A stretch of 64,000 nt of DNA. Origin: Paenibacillus pedocola (GTDB lineage Bacteria; Bacillota; Bacilli; Paenibacillales; Paenibacillaceae). The notes under the pieces were generated by a model. That model was not told the DNA's origin. It was given only the letters and a program-made list of their open reading frames with translations, and did no database searches. The translations under genes were made by a program, and so were the position numbers. Below are positions 56,778 to 64,000 of the stretch, in pieces (position 1 is the first letter of the stretch; each line of letters starts with the position of its first letter). The stretch covers positions 1,426,001 through 1,490,000 of the forward strand of contig NZ_CP134223.1 of the NCBI RefSeq assembly GCF_031599675.1, given 5' to 3'.

Positions 56778-56915
56778 TCAGCTGTTCCGCTTAGCCCTCA
56801 CTTGCGAGGTGAAGGATTGGATGCCCTCCATAATCTTATCGCGTGCATTCTTGTTTTTCAGCAAATAAGCGGCTCCCAATGCTGCGGTAGTAAATAACGT
56901 TTTTTTAGTATTCAT
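56778..56915 (-). CDS. Small hypothetical protein (45 residues)
   Basis: A short ORF on the minus strand. ATG at 56915 is preceded by AAGGAGG 7 bases upstream, and the ORF ends at TGA (56778). The product MNTKKTLFTTAALGAAYLLK and on starts with a hydrophobic helix followed by basic residues and a charged tail (NARDKIMEGIQSFTSQVRAKRNS). It resembles single-helix YtxH-like proteins in pattern, not clearly in sequence. It is 110 bases downstream of the FeoB-associated gene on the same strand and may be separate. Function unknown. Confidence 0.6.
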   Translation of the reverse strand: MNTKKTLFTTAALGAAYLLKNKNARDKIMEGIQSFTSQVRAKRNS

Positions 56916-57025
56916 GGTTATTCCTCCTTAGGTTGTGGTCTGGCTGCAATTGCTTATAACAAACATACCCGATTGCTAAGGAGTTTAAACCTGCTGTATG
57001 AAGTTGGCAGTTGAATACCGCTTAT

Positions 57026-57208
57026 TTACAGCTTGTTGTCAGCCGTTCCTGAAGAGCAGGAGAATGGTGAATCCAGCGAAGCAGCCGGACAGCTTTTGCT
57101 TTTATCACAGCCGGCGCAAGCACCTTGTTTGCCTTTTTGAACATGCCGGTAAATCATCCAGCCGGAATAACCGAACACTGCAGCTACAATCACAATATTG
57201 ACTATCAT
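57026..57208 (-). CDS. FeoB-associated Cys-rich membrane protein
   Basis: A 60-residue protein with one N-terminal membrane helix (VNIVIVAAVFGYSGWMIYRHV) and a Cys-rich tail (CAGCDKSKSC, FSC), a pattern of PF12669 proteins encoded after feoB. GGGGACAAACA precedes the ATG. It may deliver or sense ferrous iron for FeoB; the mechanism is unproven. Confidence 0.85.
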   Translation of the reverse strand: MIVNIVIVAAVFGYSGWMIYRHVQKGKQGACAGCDKSKSCPAASLDSPFSCSSGTADNKL

Positions 57209-57250
57209 TGTTTGTCCCCGCTTTCTGCAAGAAATCTGCCAATCCAGGCT

Positions 57251-59263
57251 TTACGACCATCCCAATAAACTTCCGCCCTGGAAAATAATAAGTGATACCA
57301 TATACGCCAGCACCAGGGAGTAGCCCATGGAGAAGAAGGTCCACTTCCAGGAAGCAGTTTCTTTTTTAATTACCCCTACGGTGGCCAGGCAAGGAATGTA
57401 GAGCAGGATAAAGGCCATGAAGCTGATGGAGCTCAGCGGTGTAAATACCTGAGAGATCTGACTTTCCAATCCGGCATTATCCGGAGTGTGATAGATGATA
57501 TTCATGGTGGAGACTACAACCTCTTTCGCAAGGAAGCCGGGAACCAGCGTAGAGCCGGCCTGCCAGGTTCCGAAGCCGAGCGGTTGCAGCAGCGGTGCAA
57601 TCAGCCCGCCGAATTTAGCCAAAAAGCTGTTATCCATGTCCACATTGAATCCGGTAGGTCCGGCATAGGACATCAGCCAGATTATTACGGAACCGGCCAG
57701 GATAATGGTACCTGCTTTGCGCAGGAAGCCTTTGCCTTTCTCCCAGGTGCTGCGGCCAAGCGTCTTAAGCTGCGGCATACGGTAAGGAGGCAGCTCAATG
57801 ATGAAGACGGATGACTCATTCTTGAACAAGTGTTTGGAGAACAGCTTGCACAGGATCAGTGCGAATACAACACCGAGCACATACATGGACATAACTGCCG
57901 TTGCCTGCTGGGCCGGGAAGAAGACTGCGGCAAACAATAGATAAACCGGCAGCCGGGCAGAGCAGGACATGAGCGGCAACAGGAGAGTTGTGAGCATCCG
58001 TTCTTTAGGCTGTTCAATGCTGCGTGCAGCCATGATAGCCGGGACATTACAACCGAAGCCGATAATAAATGGGATAAAGGCTTTGCCGTTTAACCCCATC
58101 CGTTCCATTGTGCTGTCCATAAGCAGACTGACACGTGCCATATATCCGGAATCCTCCAGGAAAGAAATCATCAGGAACAGAATAAAAATCTGCGGAACGA
58201 AGACAACCACGCCTCCTACCCCGCCGATAATGCCGTCTACAATCAGCGCATGCGTAAATCCTGATGCCCCGATAGTCTGGAGCAGCGAACTAGCACCCTC
58301 ACTGATGGGGCCGGAAATCCAGCCGTCTACGATATCAGATAAAGGTCCGCCGACCCAGTCAAACGTTGTTTTGAACATTGCATACATAAAAACAAGAAAT
58401 AGAGGAAGTCCCAAAAACCGGTGGGTCAGAATGGAATCCAGTCTTTCCGTCAGATTATGCGGCTTCTGGGCTGTGGTATCCACTGCCTCAAGACATATGG
58501 AATGAATGTATTCCTTACGGGTTGAACGAATCCATTGCGGCAGCGTCAGGGCCAGCTTCTTGTTCTGCAGCTTGGTTTGGCAGGTATCGCAGATTTCCAG
58601 CAGGCGGCTGATATTGATGCGTTTGCTCAGCAGCTCGAGCACCACCGGATTCTGTTCCAGCAATTGAAGGGCAACCCAGCGGTGGTTCGGCAAATCTGCA
58701 GTTTGCTGCAATTCATGCTGAATGGCCCCGATAGCCTGCTCCACGAGCTCACCATAATGGAGCTTAAAGGTTACTGCAGGGATGCTCGATGTTTTTTCCA
58801 GGACACTGAGTACTTGTCCGCTGCCTTTGCCCGTTCTGGCAACCAGCGGCAGTACAGTAATGCCTAAATGCTTCTGCAGGATCTCGGGATTAACATAAAT
58901 GCCGCGTGCTTTAGCGACATCGATCATATTGAGGCCGAGTACGGTCGGCTTGCCATATTCCAGCAATTGCAGGGTCAGCAGCAGATTCCGTTCCAGCTGT
59001 GAGGCATCCACAATATTAACCAGTGCTTCCGGGGATTCCTCGATCAGATACTGCGCGGCAACGCCCTCATCACGGGAAAGGGGGTGCAGGGAGTAGATTC
59101 CAGGCAGATCAATCAGCTTGCCGGCGCCATTCTTCAGGCTGCCCACTTTTTTCTCAACGGTTACGCCTGCCCAGTTCCCTACATATTCATAGGAAGAGGT
59201 TAATGTATTAAAAAGTGAGGTTTTCCCGGTGTTGGGATTACCTACGAGTGCTATTGAACTCAT
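57251..59263 (-). CDS. feoB: Ferrous iron transport protein B
   Basis: The main Fe2+ transporter: a cytosolic G-protein domain with G1 GNPNTGKTS (residues 8-16), G3 DLPGIY and G4 NMID, a helical bundle acting as GDI, then Gate/Nucleoside_recognition membrane domains. 670 residues is normal. It overlaps feoA by 4 bases and is followed by the Cys-rich gene. Fur-type control is indicated by the box before feoA. Confidence 0.95.
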   Translation of the reverse strand: MSSIALVGNPNTGKTSLFNTLTSSYEYVGNWAGVTVEKKVGSLKNGAGKLIDLPGIYSLHPLSRDEGVAAQYLIEESPEALVNIVDASQLERNLLLTLQLLEYGKPTVLGLNMIDVAKARGIYVNPEILQKHLGITVLPLVARTGKGSGQVLSVLEKTSSIPAVTFKLHYGELVEQAIGAIQHELQQTADLPNHRWVALQLLEQNPVVLELLSKRINISRLLEICDTCQTKLQNKKLALTLPQWIRSTRKEYIHSICLEAVDTTAQKPHNLTERLDSILTHRFLGLPLFLVFMYAMFKTTFDWVGGPLSDIVDGWISGPISEGASSLLQTIGASGFTHALIVDGIIGGVGGVVVFVPQIFILFLMISFLEDSGYMARVSLLMDSTMERMGLNGKAFIPFIIGFGCNVPAIMAARSIEQPKERMLTTLLLPLMSCSARLPVYLLFAAVFFPAQQATAVMSMYVLGVVFALILCKLFSKHLFKNESSVFIIELPPYRMPQLKTLGRSTWEKGKGFLRKAGTIILAGSVIIWLMSYAGPTGFNVDMDNSFLAKFGGLIAPLLQPLGFGTWQAGSTLVPGFLAKEVVVSTMNIIYHTPDNAGLESQISQVFTPLSSISFMAFILLYIPCLATVGVIKKETASWKWTFFSMGYSLVLAYMVSLIIFQGGSLLGWS

Positions 59264-59502
59264 GAAACATTCACCTCAATCATGGAAGCTTCCTTCCGGC
59301 GAATCGCGAACAATTGCCCGTTACATTCCAGTGTAATCGGACCTAAGAAGGGGCCTTTTCCTTTTAGACGGATCATAACGCCTTCGGACACCCCGAGATC
59401 TGCAAGACGGCGTCGCAGGATAGGGTTCATACCTTCAATTCTATGAATGGAGCCTATTGAGCCCGGTTGTAGGCGCAGTAATGAGCAGGATGTAGAGGCC
59501 AT
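59260..59502 (-). CDS. feoA: Ferrous iron transport protein A
   Basis: An 80-residue SH3-like protein that helps FeoB (GSIHRIEGMNPILRRRLADLGVSEG, PITLECNGQLFAIRRKEA). ATG at 59502, with TGGAGGG 6 bases upstream. First gene of the Feo operon; stop overlaps feoB start. Confidence 0.93.
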   Translation of the reverse strand: MASTSCSLLRLQPGSIGSIHRIEGMNPILRRRLADLGVSEGVMIRLKGKGPFLGPITLECNGQLFAIRRKEASMIEVNVS

Positions 59503-59523
59503 TTTAATCCCTCCAATAGAGAC

Positions 59524-59538
59524 TGATAATCAATCTCA
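59524..59538. promoter_or_regulatory. Fur-type box upstream of feoA
   Basis: TGATAATCAATCTCA matches the Fur 7-1-7 consensus TGATAATNATTATCA at 12 of 14 defined positions, 22 bases before the feoA start. Confidence 0.7.
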
Positions 59539-59639
59539 TTTACTTTCTTGTACTGTAGCAAATTTTAATAAATTTTGCAGTGATTTATATCATAGCTTAA
59601 ATGTGCTGAAAACAGTTATGGAAGAGAACAGAAATAATC

Positions 59640-59669
59640 TTTACATTTTATTCTTCACTAAAGTATGAT
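59640..59669 (+). promoter_or_regulatory. Promoter of the aldolase-like gene
   Basis: TTTACA (59640-59645), 18-base spacer, TATGAT (59664-59669). Confidence 0.6.
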
Positions 59670-59740
59670 TGTACGATAATGATTGCATAGTAATCTTATG
59701 CTGGCGGAAATAATGTAGGAAATGTTGAAGGGAGAACAAA

Positions 59741-60703
59741 ATGGTGAAGAATAATCAAAGCAAAATTGTCGATTGCACGATTCGTGATGGAGGACTCGTC
59801 AACAACTGGGATTTTAGCGTAGAATTTGTGCAGAATCTGTATGCCGGTCTGAATGAAGCCGGTGTTGATTATATGGAAATCGGTTATAAAAACTCTCCTA
59901 AGCTGCTAAAAGGAGCAGAAGATGCAGGCCCATGGCGTTTCCTGAATGATGATTTCCTGCGCAAAGTTATTCCTCAAAAGGGAAACACCAAACTGTCGGC
60001 GCTGGTAGATATCGGGCGGGTGGACGAAAATGATATTCTGCCGCGCAGCGAGAGTATGCTTGACCTGATCCGTGTTGCCTGCTACAGCAAGGATGTCGAC
60101 AAAGCACTGCAGCTGGTGCAGACTTTCCATGACCGCGGGTATGAAACAACCATTAATATTATGGCTCTGTCCAATGTGATGGAGAATGAGCTGCTGGAAG
60201 CCTTTGAAATGATCCGGGAAAGTGTCGTTGATGTTGTTTATATTGTAGATTCTTACGGCAGTCTCGATCATAACGACATGAAGTACCTGGTGGACAAGTT
60301 CAAAACCCATCTTCCTAACAAACGTCTGGGCGTACATACGCACAACAATCTGCAGCTGGCCTTCTCCAATACTCTTATTGCGGCTGAGCTGGGAGTAGAA
60401 CTGCTGGATGCCTCCTGCTACGGGATGGGACGTGCCGCCGGGAACTGCCCGACTGAGTTGCTGGTTACCCACTTGAAGAATACTAAGTATACGCTGCGTC
60501 CGGTTCTTGATATTATCGAGCGTCTGATGATTCCGCTCCGTGAGAAAGAAGAGTGGGGATATATCATTCCATACATGATCACCGGCACTTTAGATGAGCA
60601 TCCGCGCTCAGCGATGGCGCTCCGTTCATCAGAGGATAAAGATAAGGCTGTCGATTTCTATGACAAGCTGACAACGCCTGAGGTTAGTTTCGGAGATAAA
60701 TAA
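59741..60703 (+). CDS. DRE-TIM (HMGL-like) aldolase-family enzyme
   Basis: A 320-residue member of the pyruvate carboxyltransferase/HMGL-like superfamily. IVDCTIRDGGLVNNWDF carries the DxTxRDGG divalent-metal motif, and GVHTHNNLQLAFSNT has the metal-binding His pair. It resembles 4-hydroxy-2-oxovalerate aldolase-like proteins, but the partner acetaldehyde dehydrogenase is not nearby, so the substrate is unknown. GAAGGGAG lies 7 bases before the ATG. Monocistronic. Confidence 0.75.
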   Translation: MVKNNQSKIVDCTIRDGGLVNNWDFSVEFVQNLYAGLNEAGVDYMEIGYKNSPKLLKGAEDAGPWRFLNDDFLRKVIPQKGNTKLSALVDIGRVDENDILPRSESMLDLIRVACYSKDVDKALQLVQTFHDRGYETTINIMALSNVMENELLEAFEMIRESVVDVVYIVDSYGSLDHNDMKYLVDKFKTHLPNKRLGVHTHNNLQLAFSNTLIAAELGVELLDASCYGMGRAAGNCPTELLVTHLKNTKYTLRPVLDIIERLMIPLREKEEWGYIIPYMITGTLDEHPRSAMALRSSEDKDKAVDFYDKLTTPEVSFGDK

Positions 60704-60713
60704 TCGTCTTCAT

Positions 60714-60759
60714 ACAAAAGTGCCGACCTCTGCCTCAGGGGGAGGTGCTTTTTCTTTTA
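60714..60759 (+). terminator. Weak terminator after the aldolase-like gene
   Basis: An imperfect stem around ACCTC/GAGGT with a following TTTTTCTTTT. Confidence 0.5.
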
Positions 60760-60874
60760 AATATAAGTGGTGAGTGTAACTTTACAGGACGGTACAGCCG
60801 ATATTTAAATGTAGGGCTTAAATCATTCATTCATCTATATAGTAGATATCATTTTTTTTAGACGCGAGGGACTT

Positions 60875-62998
60875 ATGAGACAAGAAGAGAGAAAGACAAT
60901 CCAAGCGGCGATTATAGGGGCCGCACTGTTCCTTCTAATTCAGATTTTCCGCACACCGCTTAGTCATATCGAGAATCAGGATGTACTGCTAGCATTCTAT
61001 CTTATTATCGGCTGCTGCAATATAGCTTTTGGTTTTGCGATTTTTGCCCAAGGATGGCTGTTTTTCTCCGACAAATTATCCAGAGCAAGACTTTATACCT
61101 CCGCTTTATTTTTAGGAGTATGCATCTTTGATTTTTTACACACCTTAAGTTTTGTGGGAATTCCTGCAATATCTTCTATGATCAGCACCGATCAATCCCT
61201 TTGGCTGCTTACCTTCTCGCGTCTGGCCAGCGCATTCGGCATACTGTTTATTTTCAGCAAGGAAGACCAGCCTGTATCTGTAACGGGTAAAAAAAAGGTG
61301 TTCGGTGTATCGCTCGTACTGATTGCCCTTTCGCTGTCACTTCTGATCTTTAGCCATTCCATTGCTCAGGGATTTCCGGCCTACTCCTGGGTAAACACGA
61401 TGAAGCATCTGGTGGATATGGCGGTGCTGTTTGTCTATCTGCTCAGTGTCGGCATTATTGTATACCCGGGCAGGGTTGAGAAATCTGCCTCTCTGCTCAT
61501 TATTATCCGCGCCTTGATCTTTTTCGCCTTGGGTCAGGTATTCTTCATGAACCTGTTAAGTGTCGGGGAGATGGACTATCTCTTTGGAATGCTCAGCAGC
61601 GGAATATCTTATTATCTGATGCTCACCGGTGTGTACCGGCTGACGATCGATGAACCTTACCATGAGAATCAGCAGGCGGAAGCACGGATTAACTTTTTGG
61701 CATATCACGATGACGTGACAGGTCTTCCGAATAGAAGGCGTCTGATGCAGCGTGTGGAAGAAATGATCGTGCAGAGTGAAAAAGATAAAAGCCGTGGATT
61801 TTCGGCGCTGGTCATTATGAATATTAATCATTTTAAAAATATCAATGACTCTTTGGGGCATTACGCCGGCGATCTGCTGCTGCAGCTTGTTTCGGAGCGG
61901 TTTCAAAATGAGGTTCAGGTGAACGAAGAACTGTTCAGTATGGGGGCAGATGAGTTTGCCTTCTTGATGACGGAGCGGACCGGTGTAGAGAGCTGCCTGG
62001 TGCGCGCGTCTGAGCTTTTGCGGCTGTTCGAGACTCCAGTGCAGCTGGAATCCGGTGAATATCATATCTCTCTGAGCCTTGGGATGAGTATCCACCCCGG
62101 CGATGGGGATACGGCAGAACAGTTGATCCAGAATGCGGATACGGCTGTCCATAATGCCAAAGAGCAAAACGTGGAGATCCGCCGCTATATACCATCCATG
62201 CAGATGAAGGCCAAAGAACGCCTCAAGCTGGAAAACGATCTGCGCCGGGCACTGGAACGTGATGAATTCTATCTTGTCTATCAGCCGCAGGTACGGCTTG
62301 AGACCGAAGAAATTGTCGGGATGGAGGCACTGCTGCGCTGGAATCATCCAAAACGGGGGATTGTATCGCCTGTGGAGTTCATTCCGATTGCAGAAGAGAG
62401 CGGACTCATCGTTCCCATCGGGGAATGGGTACTGAAAACAGCCTGCCGGCAAAATAAAGAGTGGCAGGCAGCGGGATACCGCCCGATCTGTGTATCCATT
62501 AACCTGTCCATGCGCCAGTTTCTACAGCCTAATCTGGCCGGTAAAATTGATGCCATCCTGCAGGAGATCGGTCTGGATCCTTGTTATGTGGATTTGGAAA
62601 TTACGGAAAGCATGACCTTGGACAAGGAAACCGCTTTTGACCAGCTTAACCGCTTGAAGCGGCTTGGCGTATTCATCAGTATTGATGATTTCGGCACAGG
62701 CTACAGTTCCTTGCATTATTTGAAGAATATGCCGATTGACAGGCTGAAGATTGACCGTTCCTTCGTCTCTGAAGTGATGGAAGACAGCAATAATGCTGCG
62801 ATTGTCTCTACGATTACATCCATGGCCCACCACTTGAAGCTGAAGGTTACCGCTGAGGGCGTGGAGAATAAAGATCAGCTGAACTTCTTGCGCCAGCAGC
62901 ATTGCCATGAAGCGCAAGGTTATCTGTTCAGCAAACCGGTAATAGCCGCAGAATTTGAAACAGAATTCCTAAAGCCATTAATGGGCGTATCTTTGTAA
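60875..62998 (+). CDS. Membrane GGDEF-EAL protein (degenerate GGDEF)
   Basis: A 707-residue c-di-GMP-related protein. Seven to eight membrane helices in the MASE3-like N-terminal part (about 1-260), then GGDEF (about 275-440) and EAL (about 455-700) domains. The GGDEF motif is GADEF (residues about 356-360), a Gly-to-Ala change that usually abolishes cyclase activity. The EAL part looks intact: EALLRW (Glu484), ITES, IDDFGTGYSSL, LKIDRSF and AEGVEN. So it is more likely a phosphodiesterase with an allosteric GTP-binding domain (inference). GAGGG precedes the ATG. Confidence 0.88.
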   Translation: MRQEERKTIQAAIIGAALFLLIQIFRTPLSHIENQDVLLAFYLIIGCCNIAFGFAIFAQGWLFFSDKLSRARLYTSALFLGVCIFDFLHTLSFVGIPAISSMISTDQSLWLLTFSRLASAFGILFIFSKEDQPVSVTGKKKVFGVSLVLIALSLSLLIFSHSIAQGFPAYSWVNTMKHLVDMAVLFVYLLSVGIIVYPGRVEKSASLLIIIRALIFFALGQVFFMNLLSVGEMDYLFGMLSSGISYYLMLTGVYRLTIDEPYHENQQAEARINFLAYHDDVTGLPNRRRLMQRVEEMIVQSEKDKSRGFSALVIMNINHFKNINDSLGHYAGDLLLQLVSERFQNEVQVNEELFSMGADEFAFLMTERTGVESCLVRASELLRLFETPVQLESGEYHISLSLGMSIHPGDGDTAEQLIQNADTAVHNAKEQNVEIRRYIPSMQMKAKERLKLENDLRRALERDEFYLVYQPQVRLETEEIVGMEALLRWNHPKRGIVSPVEFIPIAEESGLIVPIGEWVLKTACRQNKEWQAAGYRPICVSINLSMRQFLQPNLAGKIDAILQEIGLDPCYVDLEITESMTLDKETAFDQLNRLKRLGVFISIDDFGTGYSSLHYLKNMPIDRLKIDRSFVSEVMEDSNNAAIVSTITSMAHHLKLKVTAEGVENKDQLNFLRQQHCHEAQGYLFSKPVIAAEFETEFLKPLMGVSL

Positions 62999-63021
62999 GC
63001 GGAGCGGGTAAGTCATTAGGG

Positions 63022-63050
63022 TTGCATTTTATTCATCGGAATGATACAAT
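63022..63050 (+). promoter_or_regulatory. Promoter of the tRNA-Gly gene
   Basis: TTGCAT (63022-63027), 17-base spacer, TACAAT (63045-63050), 25 bases before the tRNA. Confidence 0.7.
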
Positions 63051-63074
63051 ATCTTTTGTCTTCACTTTACGCTC

Positions 63075-63148
63075 GCGGGTGTAGTTCAATGGTAGAACTT
63101 TAGCCTTCCAAGCTAATAGCGTGGGTTCGATTCCCATCACCCGCTCCA
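63075..63148 (+). tRNA. tRNA-Gly (anticodon UCC)
   Basis: A 74-base cloverleaf including encoded CCA. Acceptor GCGGGTG pairs with CACCCGC; anticodon stem TTAGC/GCTAA encloses loop CTTCCAA, anticodon TCC, reading GGA/GGG. T-loop GTTCGATTCC is normal. Monocistronic with its own promoter and terminator. Confidence 0.95.
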
Positions 63149-63163
63149 ATTATTAACTTCTGA

Positions 63164-63190
63164 AATCCTTGTTATGCAAGGGTTTTTTTT
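63164..63190 (+). terminator. Terminator of the tRNA-Gly gene
   Basis: CCTTG pairs with CAAGG around TTATG, followed by eight T residues. Confidence 0.8.
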
Positions 63191-63286
63191 ATTTGTTTAT
63201 TTGTAAGTCAATAGCTGCAATTCTGGGTTTGTTTATTTTGTTGTCATCATCTCAAAGGCTTTTTTTATTTAATCCGGTATCATGCA

Positions 63287-63334
63287 TAAATAAGCCAGGG
63301 TTTCCGCAGTATCTGCGGGACCCTGGCTTTATTG
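63287..63334 (-). terminator. Terminator of the dipeptidase gene
   Basis: AATAAGCCAGGGT-CCGCAG pairs with CTGCGG-ACCCTGGCTTTATT; on the minus strand it follows the dipeptidase stop at 63365 after 30 bases. Confidence 0.85.
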
Positions 63335-63364
63335 TTGTGTATTGCTGCAAATTGCTTGCCTGAG

Positions 63365-64000
63365 TTATACCGTCTTCAGGAACTCTACAATTGTAAGCAG
63401 GCCCTTATCAAAGTTCTCCAGGTTAAAGTGCTCATCGGGAGCGTGCAGGTTCTCGTCATCAAGACCAAAGCCCATCAGGACAACCGGTGCCTTTAGAATG
63501 CGGGAGAAGCTCTCCATAATCGGGATCGATCCCCCGTCTTTGGTGAAGAGGGCGCGGGTCCCGTATACTTTGCCAAAAGCATCTGCAGCCGTCTGCAGAA
63601 TCGGGTTCGAAGGATCAATGTTGAAGGCGCGCGCTTTTTCCATCTGCTTCACATGTACCTTTGCCCCTGCCTGGATGTTGGCATTCAGATGAGCTTCCAC
63701 AGCATCCAGAATATGCTGCGGATCCTGGTCGCCGACCAGGCGGCAGGTAATCTTGGCATGAGCTTCCTTAGGAATGACGGTTTTGCTGCCTTCCCCCTGG
63801 AAGCCGCCGTAGACACCGTTAAGCTCAAGCGTCGGACGGGCGCCGACCCGCTCAACAAAGCTGTAGCCTTCTTCACCGTACAGCTGATCGAGGCCGAGGG
63901 ATTCTCTGATCTTCTCTTCATTCACACCCTGTTTGGCGAACTCTTCACGCAGCAGCGGGGAGAGCTCAGGTACGCCCTGGTAGAAGCCTTCAACAGCTAC
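63365..64000 (-). CDS. M20-family dipeptidase, C-terminal fragment
   Basis: The last 211 residues of a zinc peptidase; the gene continues past the right edge. The visible part begins VAVEGFYQGVPELS and holds the dimerisation-domain motif ARPTLELNGVYGGFQGEGSKTVIP and the catalytic-domain end with GGSIPI, MGFGLDDENLHAPDEHF (a metal-binding His) and the Asp/Glu run. It is close to cytosolic nonspecific/CNDP-type dipeptidases. The active-site residues of the N-terminal half lie outside the window. Confidence 0.88.
   Translation of the reverse strand, partial: VAVEGFYQGVPELSPLLREEFAKQGVNEEKIRESLGLDQLYGEEGYSFVERVGARPTLELNGVYGGFQGEGSKTVIPKEAHAKITCRLVGDQDPQHILDAVEAHLNANIQAGAKVHVKQMEKARAFNIDPSNPILQTAADAFGKVYGTRALFTKDGGSIPIMESFSRILKAPVVLMGFGLDDENLHAPDEHFNLENFDKGLLTIVEFLKTV

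Overview
The window looks like chromosomal DNA of a spore-forming Bacillota bacterium, most likely Paenibacillus. The evidence is a complete gerA/gerB/gerC-type spore-germination operon, a T-box leader ahead of ilvB-ilvN, an infC-rpmI-rplT operon with an L20-type leader and an AUU-started infC, a Feo iron operon with a Fur-like box, a PerR-type box in front of a peroxiredoxin, and many strong AAGGAGG ribosome binding sites with GTG/TTG starts. I see no phage, insertion sequence, plasmid or CRISPR module; this is mostly a core chromosome segment with some lineage-specific genes.

Layout. 1-8.8 kb: edge fragment of an oleate hydratase, a TetR regulator, two hypothetical genes, threonine synthase, an RluA-type pseudouridine synthase and a four-gene germinant-receptor operon on the minus strand. 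9-24 kb: RecQ and a B12/radical-SAM DUF4080 protein, a GNAT-nucleotidyltransferase fusion, a methyltransferase, a lysophospholipase-like hydrolase, ManA, a VOC protein, the MnmM/MnmL-like tRNA-modification pair, a 60-residue unknown, TrmB, a glycolipid glycosyltransferase with a PAP2 phosphatase, and a membrane GT2 glycosyltransferase. 24-26 kb: infC-rpmI-rplT and an acyl-CoA thioesterase. 26.6-31.5 kb: a nucleoside-type (BMP/NupOPQ-like) ABC importer. 31.6-32.6 kb: a Gly/Tyr-rich protein and a GNAT enzyme. 32.7-38.4 kb: T-box(Leu)-ilvB-ilvN-ilvC-leuA; leuB lies alone at 50.9 kb, 12.5 kb away, with leuCD absent from the window. 38.7-46.8 kb: a 1250-residue LPXTG surface adhesin convergent with a REC-wHTH-BTAD regulator and a 1033-residue kinase carrying two complete kinase cores. 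46.9-49.6 kb: an ECF sigma/anti-sigma/membrane/DUF4097 operon. 49.7-64 kb: aldo-keto reductase, leuB, peroxiredoxin, a Cys-containing hypothetical, a PAS histidine kinase, leucyl aminopeptidase, a 45-residue small protein, feoA-feoB-FeoB-associated protein, a DRE-TIM aldolase-like enzyme, a GGDEF(degenerate)-EAL protein, tRNA-Gly(UCC), and an edge fragment of an M20 dipeptidase.

The most unusual signals are non-coding. (i) A leader element appears upstream of three unrelated genes (recQ, the Gly/Tyr-rich gene where it is a 63-nt tandem duplication, and the hydrolase gene), always in the orientation of the downstream gene. It has an AGTTTTGT/ACAAAACT-type pairing and an interleaved second pairing that is kept with different bases, as in a pseudoknot. 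(ii) The 180-nt leader of ilvC can form two mutually exclusive hairpins. (iii) There are two families of intergenic hairpin or inverted repeats. (iv) The gerA 5' end has no ordinary start codon in frame. All assignments come from reading the sequence and recalled family knowledge; no searches were run.
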